A stretch of DNA of 64,000 nt, taken from NCBI RefSeq assembly GCF_005876955.1, contig NZ_SSCL01000003.1:186001-250000 (forward strand), written 5' to 3'. The DNA comes from Sinomonas gamaensis (GTDB lineage Bacteria; Actinomycetota; Actinomycetes; Actinomycetales; Micrococcaceae). Below, piece by piece: positions 29,001-40,744 of the stretch. The number at the start of each line of letters is the position of its first letter. Position 1 is the first letter of the stretch. A model generated the notes under the pieces. It was not told the DNA's origin and ran no database searches. It saw only the letters and a program-made list of their open reading frames with translations. Both the position numbers and the translations under genes were made by a program.

Positions 29001-30231
29001 GCGATTCGACGTGCTCTATGAGCTGGTGGCGTCGCTCGACGAGGGAGCGGTGAATGCCCTCGAGACGGGGCGGCTCGGCCTTCTCGTTGCGGACGATTGC
29101 GCGGACGAGTTGCTGCTTGAGCTGTCCTGGGGTGACGCCGGCGCTCAGTTGGAGGAGCATCGACCCGAGCCCGAGGTGCTCGCAGGCCCGGCTGAGCTCA
29201 AGGAGGCTGGCCCGGCGCTCCGCCACGACCAGCACGGAACGCCCCTCGTCGACGAGGTTGGCGATGACGTTCACGGCGGTCTGGGTCTGCCCGGTCCCCG
29301 GCGGGGCGTCCACGACGAGGGAATCGCCAGCCCGCGCCGCGTCCACGGCCAGCTGCTGATCGCGGTCGGCATCGAGCACGAGGAGTTCCTCGCTCGGATC
29401 CCGTTCATCGACCGGCGTGAATCTGGCAGAGTCGAGCGGGGCAGGAGCCGCGTGGACGGCGCGAGAGGCCCCGGCGAGCGCCGAGATGACCGGTACGGCA
29501 CTCGTGATGGCGGGGTCGTCGAGCGCGTGTTCAAGATCCGCGAACGTCGAGACAAGGAGCCGGGGTTCGACCGCCGCGCCCGGGATCCCTGCGAGCAGCG
29601 TGCGGAACCGTTCGATGACGGGATGCGGGTCGAGACGGGCTGTGCTGTACGCAAGCCTCTCGACCGCGGGAACGTCGATCTCCATGCGGTGGACGCTGCG
29701 CAGGTGCCGCACGAGCGCGGGGTTCAGGTGTGCCTGCTCGGTGAGCTTGATTTCGAAGTCGTCGTGCTCCGGGCGGACTGTGAGCTCCACTCCGGCGAAC
29801 AGGAGCGGAGCGCTGACGCGGCGCGGCTTGCCTCCGACTGCCGAGGTCCACGTGGCGAGGCCAGCGGCCAGGTGGCCCGCGTCCAGGCCGCGCTCATTGG
29901 CGAGTTCGTAGATCTTCGCGCGAAGATTTCTCGCGGCCCGCGCGGCGGTCGTGTAGTCGTGGCGTTCGCGGATGAGGGTGGAGAGCCTGGTCCGGCGTCC
30001 GGCCAGGAGCTGGGCGAGCCCGGAGGCGTGCGCGGATGTGAGGTCGATGATGCCTTCCGGACGGGGGAAGAAGCCGAGCATGGTGTCCGGGCCGGTGACG
30101 GGGGGCAGCGACGAGAGCCACGCCTCGAGGCGTGCCTCGTCAGGGTGCGTGCTCGGCTCGTGGGGCACGTCGCTGCTCTCCTCTGCGCCGTCGAGGGCGC
30201 TCCGTCGTTTGCCTATGGACCTTATCGGCAT
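26026..30231 (-). CDS. SF1-type helicase-like ATPase fused to a C-terminal restriction-endonuclease-like domain
   Basis: A 1,401-residue protein. Residues about 1-290 are an N-terminal region of unknown role. The ATPase core starts with a P-loop-like DAPPGTGQTQTAVNVIANL (residues about 307-325), in which the Walker A lysine is replaced by Gln315. The Walker B equivalent reads VVVLDADSLP (Asp847-Ala848-Asp849), without the usual DE pair. GDTQVANP, a motif III equivalent, LTTLYRGVDEDLGLQLSHRFYGG and RRRFALAMSRARHTLHVL (motifs IV-VI) are recognisable. A C-terminal domain near residues 1140-1275 resembles the REase_MTES_1575 family: IDMA...VAVESDGTRRYRELSVRERTRQRPELLERMGWRS keeps an acidic residue and the E-x-D core. 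The last 120 residues are disordered. It lies downstream of guaA on the same strand. Role in DNA conflict or repair is an inference. Confidence 0.88.
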   Translation of the reverse strand: MPIRSIGKRRSALDGAEESSDVPHEPSTHPDEARLEAWLSSLPPVTGPDTMLGFFPRPEGIIDLTSAHASGLAQLLAGRRTRLSTLIRERHDYTTAARAARNLRAKIYELANERGLDAGHLAAGLATWTSAVGGKPRRVSAPLLFAGVELTVRPEHDDFEIKLTEQAHLNPALVRHLRSVHRMEIDVPAVERLAYSTARLDPHPVIERFRTLLAGIPGAAVEPRLLVSTFADLEHALDDPAITSAVPVISALAGASRAVHAAPAPLDSARFTPVDERDPSEELLVLDADRDQQLAVDAARAGDSLVVDAPPGTGQTQTAVNVIANLVDEGRSVLVVAERRASLLELSRACEHLGLGSMLLQLSAGVTPGQLKQQLVRAIVRNEKAEPPRLEGIHRSLVERRHQLIEHVESLHNVRERWGCSPYEAMQSLAELTSIQPAPATTVRLKRSVLDSIRERRELAERLRRAAELGSFSREATSSPWHGSRMLTRRETEDAQELVRTLVADLPALRERMATVAAHSEIRMGASVEEWGQQIDMLVAVRESLDKFTPDIFDRPVTDLISATATSSWRRERGIDIPTMQRSRLRRVAKEYVRPGVHLADLHTSLILVQEQRALWANYATSQRHPVVPSGLADLREDYRAVRKGLERLGAVLASTREGGDLLGAPVVSVQGRLQDLSDTFDSLRSLPERTLLEDELRERGLGELLADLAAREASPEVVASELELAWWQSVLEAMISGDDYLAMSDGAQLRQAEEEFQRADRAHIASGPARVRWHLAEEWQRAIAQHPREAESLRILLKDGRVSLAAIESQAPDLLRPLVPVWTASPYALAAAAPQKRRFDAVVVLDADSLPLKAALPALARAAQVIAFGDTQVANPRPFTVGVGATPAGTDPETPVESAFDALARVLPTVRLTTLYRGVDEDLGLQLSHRFYGGALRRLPDGQSVTGLDRALVVEYLPDGTGLPSGQDGNVESVAAEVNRVVDLVFEHAAHRAGSSLAVVTASAHHAARVGEAIRLQMANHSDVQEFFSGGEEPFRVVPVDRAGGLVRDHVIFSLGYGRTPHGRAMHHFGPLSEPGGRRRFALAMSRARHTLHVLSCFQPAELDGSRLSEGAKDFHELLERELAGRTDLGTRATRAAASAEALGADPLVTDLGERLASRGARVWHHYDGAIDMAAAVDPLVTLARDDHEVSVPVAVESDGTRRYRELSVRERTRQRPELLERMGWRSFTLWTIEVFTDPGSCADMIVELLGLDGQTEDGSGAGFLSGAVGPVTSSFEAVLSASYPLADGYRQEEAASDLYRHHSLDPESREEATPVAARDHLSSHRRVTAPATGGQEANSSSEEDSQDESAEENRTQEHGHEPPLIPDRAAEDDPRSWGDREPDDERDQWLREQRPPHWG

Positions 30232-30260
30232 AACTTCGAGCGTAGCGGTTCACACGCCGA

Positions 30261-30289
30261 GGCCCCCGGCAGCAACGCAGCCGGGGGCC
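30261..30289 (-). terminator. Hairpin after guaA
   Basis: GGCCCCCGGC and GCCGGGGGCC form a perfect 10-bp stem with a 9-base loop, 15 bases past the guaA stop. There is no clear T-run. The helicase gene begins 30 bases further on, so some read-through is possible. Confidence 0.75.
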
Positions 30290-30303
30290 AAATCAGCGTG
30301 AGA

Positions 30304-31902
30304 TCACTCCCATTCGATGGTGCCGGGCGGCTTGCTCGTGACGTCGAGCACCACCCGGTTGACGCCGTCGACTTCGTTCGTGATGCGGTTCGAGATCCGC
30401 GCGACGAGATCGTACGGAAGCCGCGACCAGTCGGCCGTCATCGCGTCCTCACTCGAGACGGGGCGGAGCACGATGGGATGCCCGTACGTCCTGCCGTCGC
30501 CCTGGACGCCCACGCTCCTGACATCGCCGAGGAGGACGACCGGCATCTGCCAGACCTCGTCGTCGAGACCGGCGGCGGTGAGCTCGTGCCGGGCAATCGC
30601 ATCGGCCTTGCGCAGGAGTTCGAGACGCTCGCGGGTGACCTCGCCGACGATCCTGATCCCAAGACCCGGTCCGGGGAACGGCTGGCGCCCCACGATTTCG
30701 GCAGGCAGGCCGAGCTGCCGGCCCACTGCCCGCACCTCATCCTTGAACAGGGTGCGCAGCGGCTCGACGAGCTCGAAGCGCAGATCCTCGGGCAGGCCGC
30801 CGACGTTGTGGTGACTCTTGATGTTCGCGGCGCCCTCGCCGCCGCCCGACTCGACCACGTCCGGGTACAGCGTGCCCTGAACGAGGAAGCGGATCTGCTC
30901 CCCCTCAGCCTTGGCCTTCTCGATGATGGCGCGCTCTGCCTCTTCGAAGGCTCGGATGAACTCACGGCCGATGATCTTCCGCTTCTCTTCGGGGTCGGTC
31001 ACCCCGGCGAGCGCGTTGAGGAAGCGATCCTGCTCATTGGCGACGTAGAGGTTGACGCCGGTGGCGGCGACGAAGTCGCGCTCAACCTGCTCGGCCTCGC
31101 CTTCGCGCAACAGGCCGTGGTCAACGAAGACACACGTCAGCTGGTCGCCGACAGCTCGTTGGACGAGTGCGGCCGCCACGGCGGAATCGACTCCGCCCGA
31201 GAGGCCGCAGATGACCCGCGCGTCGCCCACCTGATCCCGGATGCGCCCGATCTGCTCGTCCACGATGTTCCCCGTGGTCCAGTTGCGCTCGAGGCCTGCC
31301 ACTCCGAAGAGGAAATTCTCGAGCACTGTCTGGCCGTGTTCCGAGTGCTTGACCTCGGGGTGCCACTGGACGCCTCCGAGCGCCCTCTGCGTGTTCACGA
31401 AGGCCGCGACTGGTGCACCCGGAGTCGTCGCCAGCACCTCGAAGCCCTCGGGCGCTTCCTGGACCGAGTCGCCGTGGCTCATCCACGTGCTCTGGAGCAC
31501 CGGGGTTCCCGCGAGGATCGAGTGGGGCTCGCCCACGGCGGACACCTGAGTGGCTCCGTATTCGCGCAGGCCGGTCTTAGCGACGACGCCGCCGAGGGCG
31601 TTTGCCATCGCCTGGAACCCGTAGCAGATGCCGAACGCCGGAACCCCAGCCTCGAACAGGTCTGCGCCCACGCTGGGCGCTCCCTCGGCGTAGACGCTCG
31701 AGGGGCCGCCGGAGAGGATGATCGCGGCCGGATTCTTGGCGAGGATCTGCTCAGTGGTGAGGGTGTGCGGGACGATCTCGGAATAGACGTTCGCCTCGCG
31801 GACGCGTCGCGCGATGAGCTGCGCGTACTGGGCACCGTAGTCCACCACGAGCACGGGCCTGTGGGCTGTCTGGGAGCCAGTGCTCTGGGATGCTTTTGTC
31901 AC
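30304..31902 (-). CDS. guaA: GMP synthase (glutamine-hydrolysing)
   Basis: A 532-residue two-domain enzyme that aminates XMP to GMP. The N-terminal class I glutaminase has the oxyanion/nucleophile motif [11 protein letters not shown] and the histidine in [12 protein letters not shown]. The ATP pyrophosphatase domain has the PP-loop [13 protein letters not shown]. The C-terminal dimerisation domain ends [13 protein letters not shown], typical of the family. The GTG start at 31902 is 6 bases after TAGGCT. GuaB and GuaB3 lie 4-5 kb upstream on the same strand. Confidence 0.98.
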   Translation of the reverse strand: MTKASQSTGSQTAHRPVLVVDYGAQYAQLIARRVREANVYSEIVPHTLTTEQILAKNPAAIILSGGPSSVYAEGAPSVGADLFEAGVPAFGICYGFQAMANALGGVVAKTGLREYGATQVSAVGEPHSILAGTPVLQSTWMSHGDSVQEAPEGFEVLATTPGAPVAAFVNTQRALGGVQWHPEVKHSEHGQTVLENFLFGVAGLERNWTTGNIVDEQIGRIRDQVGDARVICGLSGGVDSAVAAALVQRAVGDQLTCVFVDHGLLREGEAEQVERDFVAATGVNLYVANEQDRFLNALAGVTDPEEKRKIIGREFIRAFEEAERAIIEKAKAEGEQIRFLVQGTLYPDVVESGGGEGAANIKSHHNVGGLPEDLRFELVEPLRTLFKDEVRAVGRQLGLPAEIVGRQPFPGPGLGIRIVGEVTRERLELLRKADAIARHELTAAGLDDEVWQMPVVLLGDVRSVGVQGDGRTYGHPIVLRPVSSEDAMTADWSRLPYDLVARISNRITNEVDGVNRVVLDVTSKPPGTIEWE

Positions 31903-31908
31903 CCGTCA

Positions 31909-31914
31909 AGCCTA
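31909..31914 (-). promoter_or_regulatory. -10 box of guaA (leaderless)
   Basis: TAGGCT on the minus strand, 6 bases before the GTG start. Confidence 0.6.
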
Positions 31915-31960
31915 CCGGAAGTCAGTGTTGGCGCCTTCCGGCCTCCCCCTCCCCGGACGG

Positions 31961-32443
31961 TCAGTAACGCGCCCCCGCGTCTGGATGAGCGAGAAGCTCG
32001 CGCTCCGCCTCGGCGTGCATGCGGCGCTCCACGAAGAACGAGAGGAAGGGGACCACGCCGCCGAGGGCCATGAGGATGAAGCGCCGGAAGGGCCAGCGCA
32101 GAAGCGACCACAGCCGGAAGTTGGAGATGAGGTACAGGACGTACATCCAGCCGTGAACGATGAGGATCGCGAGGGAGACATTCACGCCGCCGACGACGCC
32201 TGCGGGCTCGGCATCCGCAAGCCCGAAGCCGAACGGAGCGCCCGTGAACGCGTCTCGTCCGCCGGCGAAGAGGAACTTGCCGAATCCGTAGCGCAGGATC
32301 ATCTCGACGCAGAGGAGGAGCAGCATGCTGCCGGTGGCGTACGCCATGACGCGGTAGAAGCCGAGGGCCGAGCGGATCTGGGCGACAGTTCCGCCAAAAC
32401 GGCGTTGAGGAGTCCGCCCGGCGGCGGGCTTGGGGTCGATCAC
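31961..32443 (-). CDS. DUF3817 family membrane protein
   Basis: A 160-residue membrane protein with about four hydrophobic segments (VMAYATGSMLLLLCVEMILRYGFG, VSLAILIVHGWMYVLYLIS and FILMALGGVVPFLSFFVERR). HGWMYVLYLISNFRLWSLLRW is typical of DUF3817 (YdzA-like) proteins. Its GTG at 32443 overlaps the SURF1 stop (GTGA), so the two are translationally coupled. Function is unknown. Association with SURF1 suggests respiratory-chain context. Confidence 0.9.
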   Translation of the reverse strand: MIDPKPAAGRTPQRRFGGTVAQIRSALGFYRVMAYATGSMLLLLCVEMILRYGFGKFLFAGGRDAFTGAPFGFGLADAEPAGVVGGVNVSLAILIVHGWMYVLYLISNFRLWSLLRWPFRRFILMALGGVVPFLSFFVERRMHAEAERELLAHPDAGARY

Positions 32444-33315
32444 GGTGTTCCTCCGGTCTCGGATCGCTGGTCAGTCTCTGATCGATGATCAGTCTCGGAT
32501 CGCTGGTCGATGTCGGGCTCGTGGGCGGGACCGGTCTCGTGGGAGGGAGCGAGAGCCTCCTGCTCGCGCTCGTAGTCATCGCGGACCAGTCGCCACCACA
32601 GGAAAATCGCAAAGCCGGCGAACACCACCCACTCCACGGCGTAGAAGATGTTGAGCCAGTTCACCGGGGCCGAAGGCGGCTGCGCGGCGATGCCGAGCGG
32701 CTTGAGTGCGCCACCCACGGCAGCGGCAGCCTGGTCTCCGGCGGTCGTCACCTCGTGCGTGGAACTCACGAAGCCCGGATAGCTCGCGGTGTCCCAGATG
32801 TTGATGAGCTCGGCGACGGAGACCATCGAGGCCTGACCGGGGGACGGGCTCTTCATGGGCTCCGGGGCCTCGGACGGCAGGAGTCGTCCGGTGAGCTGGA
32901 CAGCGCCCGACGGCGGCGGGCCGGCTTGAGCCGGATCGGAGATCCAGCCGCGCGCTACCGGGATCATCACGGTGCGGTCTGCGCCCACGGCGGGAGCGCC
33001 GTCGACAGCGAACGCGGTGACCACCCACCAGCCGCTGGCGCCATCGCGCAGCCGGTTGGGCACGAGCACTTGGCGAGACGGATCGAAGTGGCCCGCGGCG
33101 GTCACCATCTGGTCGGCAGCAGTGGCCGGGAAGGTCGTTCCCGGCTCCAGGGTCTTGGTCAGCGGCTGGGGCGTCTCGGTGGTTGTGACGACGGGAGGGG
33201 CATCCGAGGTCGATCGGGAGAACTGCCACTGGCTCAGGAGCACGAACACGCCCGAGATCGCGAGCGCACCGATGAGCGCGAGGATCCAGCGGGGTTTGAG
33301 GGCGGTCCGAAGCAC
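32440..33315 (-). CDS. SURF1 family cytochrome c oxidase assembly protein
   Basis: A 291-residue SURF1-like protein with an N-terminal transmembrane helix (WILALIGALAISGVFVLLSQWQFSRS) and a C-terminal one (NIFYAVEWVVFAGFAIFLWWRLV). The intervening domain contains the family segments LVPNRLRDGASGWWVVTAF and VARGWI. It is thought to aid heme insertion into oxidase subunit I. The cytoplasmic tail ends in the repeated segment RSETD-HRSETD-QRSETG. GTG 33315 lies 6 bases after TACCGT. ATG 33318, one codon upstream, is the alternative. Confidence 0.91.
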   Translation of the reverse strand: MLRTALKPRWILALIGALAISGVFVLLSQWQFSRSTSDAPPVVTTTETPQPLTKTLEPGTTFPATAADQMVTAAGHFDPSRQVLVPNRLRDGASGWWVVTAFAVDGAPAVGADRTVMIPVARGWISDPAQAGPPPSGAVQLTGRLLPSEAPEPMKSPSPGQASMVSVAELINIWDTASYPGFVSSTHEVTTAGDQAAAAVGGALKPLGIAAQPPSAPVNWLNIFYAVEWVVFAGFAIFLWWRLVRDDYEREQEALAPSHETGPAHEPDIDQRSETDHRSETDQRSETGGTP

Positions 33316-33321
33316 CATTCC

Positions 33322-33327
33322 ACGGTA
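33322..33327 (-). promoter_or_regulatory. -10 box of the SURF1 gene (leaderless)
   Basis: TACCGT on the minus strand, 6 bases before GTG 33315 and 3 bases before ATG 33318. Confidence 0.45.
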
Positions 33328-33378
33328 CTCCGACAAGCTGTAGAAAACCGAAACGGCCAAGGCCGCCCGGCGCAGCCG

Positions 33379-33864
33379 CTAGTCCCCGAACACGAGGGAG
33401 GAATTGATGAGCTCGGCGATGATGTCGGCGTCGTTGGCTCGGCGGAGCGACTCGCGGAATCCCGCCTTCGACAGCGAGCGCGCCATCGTCGCGAGGACCT
33501 CGAGATGCTCCGAGAAGCTCGAGGCGGGAGTGGCAACGAGCAGGACGACGTAGGCCGGCCCATCGACGGCCCCGAAATCGACGGCGTGCCCATACCTCGC
33601 GACGCCGACGGCGATCGAGGGCTGGAGGACGTGCTCGCTCCGGGCATGGGGAAGGCCGATCCCGCCTGGAAGGCCCGTGGCCATCTGATGCTCGCGCGCT
33701 CCCACGTCCGCGAGGAACGCGTCGAGATCGTCGACCCGGCCCTCGGCGGCAAGCCGCCCGGCGAGCTGGCGCGCAGCGTCCCCGCGATCGGCAGCCTCCA
33801 TCTCGAGGATTACGAGCCCGGGCGAGGTCAGCTGCGCGTCATAGCGATCGAAAGGCTGGGGCAT
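33379..33864 (-). CDS. PTS sugar transporter subunit IIA (fructose/mannitol class)
   Basis: A 161-residue EIIA domain. The phosphorylated histidine is His73 in GGIGLPHARSEHV. No EIIB or EIIC genes are nearby, so this is a stand-alone EIIA that may be regulatory or pair with a distant transporter. The ATG at 33864 lies 6 bases after TAAAAT. The gene follows glpD on the same strand (35 bases), which fits carbon-source related control, but that link is an inference. Confidence 0.92.
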   Translation of the reverse strand: MPQPFDRYDAQLTSPGLVILEMEAADRGDAARQLAGRLAAEGRVDDLDAFLADVGAREHQMATGLPGGIGLPHARSEHVLQPSIAVGVARYGHAVDFGAVDGPAYVVLLVATPASSFSEHLEVLATMARSLSKAGFRESLRRANDADIIAELINSSLVFGD

Positions 33865-33870
33865 GGGGCC

Positions 33871-33876
33871 ATTTTA
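33871..33876 (-). promoter_or_regulatory. -10 box of the PTS EIIA gene (leaderless)
   Basis: TAAAAT on the minus strand, 6 bases before the ATG. Confidence 0.6.
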
Positions 33877-33899
33877 CGGACCTCGCCGCCGCGGCCCGG

Positions 33900-35621
33900 C
33901 TACTTGACCGGAATGATGTCTGCGACACCCAGCCGTGCGACGTCGGCCGTCGCGTCATCCGGCTGTTCCTGGCTCAGCCGTTCGGCCTCGACACGCTTGA
34001 GGTAGTGTGCAATCTCATTCTCCCGCTGGACCTCGCTCCACCCCAGAAGCGGCGCCATGAGCTCGGCGACAACGGGGGCTGACGACACGCCGCGGTCCCA
34101 TGCCTCGATCGAGATCCGGGTACGCCGGGTGAGGACGTCCTCGAGATGGCGCGCCGCCTCGTGCGTAACGGCGTAGACGACTTCGGCCCGAAGGTAGTCG
34201 TCGGCACCGGGCAGCGGCTCGCCGAGTGAGGGGTCATCGGCGATGAGGTCCAGCACCTCCGTGGCCAAGGATCCGAAGCGGTTCAGCAGGTGTTCCACGC
34301 GCGCCACGTGCACGCTGGCGCCCGCGGCCAAGCGGTGCCGCCGGTTCCACATCGCCTTGAACCCGTCGGCTCCGACGAGGGGCACCCGGTCGGTGACGCT
34401 TGCGGGGACGAGCACGTCCATGCTGCGCACCGCCTCGTCCACGGCATCCCGGGCCATAATCCGATACGTCGTGAACTTGCCGCCGGCGATGACCACCATC
34501 CCCGGCACGGGGTGCGCCACGACGTGTTCCCGGCTGAGCTTCGCCGTCGAGTCGTTCTCGCCCGCGAGCAGGGGACGCAGGCCCGCGTACACGCCTTCGA
34601 CATCCTCCCGCGTGAGGGGGCGCCGCAGGACTTGGTTCACGTGGTCGAGGATGTAGTCGATGTCCTTGCTGGAGGCGGCCGGGTGGGCCTTGTCGAGCTG
34701 CCAGTCGGTGTCGGTGGTCCCTATGATCCAGTGCCTGCCCCAGGGGATGACGAACAGCACCGACTTCTCAGTGCGCAGGATCAGCCCCACCGTCGACTGG
34801 AAGCGGTCCCTGGGGACAACGAGATGGACGCCCTTCGAGGCCCGGACCTTGAGCTGTCCCCGGTCAGTGATCATGCTCTGCGTCTCATCGGTCCACACGC
34901 CGGTCGCGTTGATGACCTGCTTTGCCCGGATGTCGAACTCTTCGCCCGTCTCGAGGTCTCGGACGTGGGCCCCCACGACCCGCTCCCCCTCGCGGACAAA
35001 CCCCACAACCCGCATTCGGTTCACGGCGTGCGCGCCATAATGTGCCGCCGTCCGGACGATCGCAGTGACCATTCGCGCGTCGTCGACCTGGGCGTCGTAG
35101 TAGCGGATCGCACCGACCATCGCGTCGTCCCGCAGGCTCGGAGCGGCGCGGAGCGTGCCACGGCGGAACAGGTGCTTGTGCACGGGCAGGCCGGTTCGGT
35201 GCCCGTTCGAGAGGCCCAGGCCGTCGTAGAGGACCATGCCCATCCCCACGTACGGCCGCTCCCACCAGCGGTGGGACAGCGGATAGAGGAACGGCACAGG
35301 CTTGACGAGATGCGGGGCGATGCGCTGCAGCAGGAGCCCACGTTCCTGGAGGGCCTCCTGCACGAGTCGGAAGTCGAGCATCTCAAGGTAGCGGAGGCCG
35401 CCGTGGATGAGCTTGGACGAGCGCGACGACGTCCCCGACGCCCAGTCCCGCTGCTCGACGATGCCGACGTCGAGACCACGCGTCACCGCATCCAGCGCGG
35501 CGCCCGCTCCCACCACGCCGCCCCCGACGATGAGGACGTCCAGCTCGCCACCCCGCGAGACGGTTTCCCGCAGCCGCCCGATCGCCTGACTGCGTCCCTC
35601 CGGACCCAATCGTCCTGCCAT
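33900..35621 (-). CDS. glpD: Aerobic glycerol-3-phosphate dehydrogenase
   Basis: A 573-residue FAD-dependent enzyme that oxidises glycerol 3-phosphate to dihydroxyacetone phosphate and feeds electrons to menaquinone. The dinucleotide motif is VLIVGGGVVGAGAALDAV, followed by the GlpD signature SRSSKLIHGGLRYLE. WIIGTTDTDW and AGLRPLL are also typical. A C-terminal DAO_C domain is complete. GGGGGCGG precedes the ATG at 35621 as a ribosome binding site, and a TAGACT box lies about 40 bases upstream, so this gene has a leader. Confidence 0.96.
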   Translation of the reverse strand: MAGRLGPEGRSQAIGRLRETVSRGGELDVLIVGGGVVGAGAALDAVTRGLDVGIVEQRDWASGTSSRSSKLIHGGLRYLEMLDFRLVQEALQERGLLLQRIAPHLVKPVPFLYPLSHRWWERPYVGMGMVLYDGLGLSNGHRTGLPVHKHLFRRGTLRAAPSLRDDAMVGAIRYYDAQVDDARMVTAIVRTAAHYGAHAVNRMRVVGFVREGERVVGAHVRDLETGEEFDIRAKQVINATGVWTDETQSMITDRGQLKVRASKGVHLVVPRDRFQSTVGLILRTEKSVLFVIPWGRHWIIGTTDTDWQLDKAHPAASSKDIDYILDHVNQVLRRPLTREDVEGVYAGLRPLLAGENDSTAKLSREHVVAHPVPGMVVIAGGKFTTYRIMARDAVDEAVRSMDVLVPASVTDRVPLVGADGFKAMWNRRHRLAAGASVHVARVEHLLNRFGSLATEVLDLIADDPSLGEPLPGADDYLRAEVVYAVTHEAARHLEDVLTRRTRISIEAWDRGVSSAPVVAELMAPLLGWSEVQRENEIAHYLKRVEAERLSQEQPDDATADVARLGVADIIPVK

Positions 35622-35687
35622 GATCCGCCCCCTCAGCCAGCGAGAATCGTGTAATCCTCCGAGTCTAGGCAGACCGTCAAGCAGTCA

Positions 35688-36824
35688 TCAGAGGCCCGCG
35701 TAGGGCGAGACCACCACGTCGACCCGCTGGAACTCCTTGAGGTCGGAGTAGCCGGTCGTGGCCATGGAGCGGCGCAGCATCCCCACGAGATTCGACGTTC
35801 CGTCAGCGTGGTGTCCCGGCCCGAACAGTACTTCCTGCATGGGGCCGACCGTCCCGACGTTCACGCGCTCGCCACGGGGCGTGTCGGGGTGGTGCGCCTC
35901 GGCGCCCCAGTGCCAGCCGCGGCCGGGCGCCTCCGCGGCGCGCGCCAGGGCGGAACCGAGCATGACTGCGTCGGAACCCATGGCGATCGCCTTGACGATG
36001 TCGCCCGAGGTGCCCATTCCGCCGTCGGCAATGACGTGGACGTACCGGCCGCCCGACTCGTCCATGTAGTCCCGGCGCGCGGCCGCCACGTCGCTGATCG
36101 CAGACGCAAGGGGCGAATGGATGCCCAAGGCGCGGCGCGTCGTCGTCGTCGCTCCCCCGCCGAAGCCCACGAGGACGCCCGCGGCGCCGGTCCGCATGAG
36201 GTGCAGCGCAGGGGTGTAGCCGGCGGCCCCGCCGACGATCACCGGAACGTCGAGCTCATAGATGAACTTCTTGAGGTTGAGCGGTTCCTGGTTCTTGGAG
36301 ACGTGCTCTGCAGAGACGGTGGTTCCGCGGATCACGAAGAGGTCGACGCCTGCGGCCAGCACGGTCTTGTAGTGGCGCACGGTCCCCGACGGGGTGAGGG
36401 CACCCGCGACCGTGACCCCGGATGCACGGATCTCGGCGAGCCGCGAGGTGATGAGCTCAGGATCCACGGGCCGCTCGTAGAGCTCCTGGAGACGGCGGGT
36501 GACCGCAGGGCTCGACGGCTCCCCCTCGAGTCCGGCGATTTCCGCGAGAACGGGCTCGGGGTCCTCATAGCGCGTCCACAGGCCCTCGAGATCGAGGACG
36601 CCGAGGCCTCCGAGGCGGCCCAGTTCGACCGCGGTGGCCGGCGACATCACGGAGTCCATCGGGGCGGCGATGACCGGCATCTCGAACCGGTAGGCGTCGA
36701 TCTGCCACGAGACGGAGACATCCTCGGGGTCACGTGTGCGCCGGGTCGGAACGATGGCGATGTCGTCGAGGGAGTAGGCACGCCGTCCGCGTTTGCCGCG
36801 GCCGATTTCGATCTCGTAGGTCAC
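35688..36824 (-). CDS. guaB3: GuaB3-type IMP dehydrogenase family protein
   Basis: A 378-residue TIM barrel of the IMPDH/GMPR superfamily without CBS domains, the form found beside guaB in actinobacteria. The barrel contains PVIAAPMDSVMSPATAVELGRLGGLGVLDLEGL and VHVIADGGMGTSGDIVKAIAMGSDAVMLGSALA. The loop that carries the catalytic cysteine in IMPDH reads GFGGGATTTTRRALG here and has no Cys. The GTG at 36824 is 7 bases after TAAGGT, and I prefer it over an upstream ATG at 36845. Its activity is unresolved. Confidence 0.93.
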   Translation of the reverse strand: MTYEIEIGRGKRGRRAYSLDDIAIVPTRRTRDPEDVSVSWQIDAYRFEMPVIAAPMDSVMSPATAVELGRLGGLGVLDLEGLWTRYEDPEPVLAEIAGLEGEPSSPAVTRRLQELYERPVDPELITSRLAEIRASGVTVAGALTPSGTVRHYKTVLAAGVDLFVIRGTTVSAEHVSKNQEPLNLKKFIYELDVPVIVGGAAGYTPALHLMRTGAAGVLVGFGGGATTTTRRALGIHSPLASAISDVAAARRDYMDESGGRYVHVIADGGMGTSGDIVKAIAMGSDAVMLGSALARAAEAPGRGWHWGAEAHHPDTPRGERVNVGTVGPMQEVLFGPGHHADGTSNLVGMLRRSMATTGYSDLKEFQRVDVVVSPYAGL

Positions 36825-36831
36825 GGCCTCT

Positions 36832-36837
36832 ACCTTA
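36832..36837 (-). promoter_or_regulatory. -10 box of guaB3 (leaderless)
   Basis: TAAGGT on the minus strand, 7 bases before the GTG at 36824. Confidence 0.55.
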
Positions 36838-36861
36838 GTCGACACCTCAGTCGACCCAGCA

Positions 36862-36900
36862 GAAAGGCCCCTCGCCCGGAGCCGGGCAAGAGGCCTTTCG
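36862..36900 (-). terminator. Rho-independent terminator after guaB
   Basis: A GAAAGGCC...GGCCTTTC outer stem and a GCCCGG/CCGGGC inner stem form a hairpin 16 bases past the guaB stop. On the minus strand it ends in CCTTTCT. Confidence 0.85.
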
Positions 36901-36915
36901 CAGGGACGGGTCGGG

Positions 36916-40642
<3,727 letters not shown>

Positions 40643-40744
40643 GGTGTGGAACTCCTAGGTGCGGGGCAAGGTATCAATCCTAGGCGATCATCTCCGTGGC
40701 CCTGAGGCGGTTTTCAGTGCTGTGGGAGCGTTCCCTCAGTGGAC

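Noticed and set aside
25870-32073. A 2,067-codon open frame on the plus strand
   Set aside because: It runs antisense to the helicase-like gene and guaA, both of which have clear motifs. High GC at third codon positions leaves antisense frames open. The translation is rich in Arg, His and Gly and has no domain.
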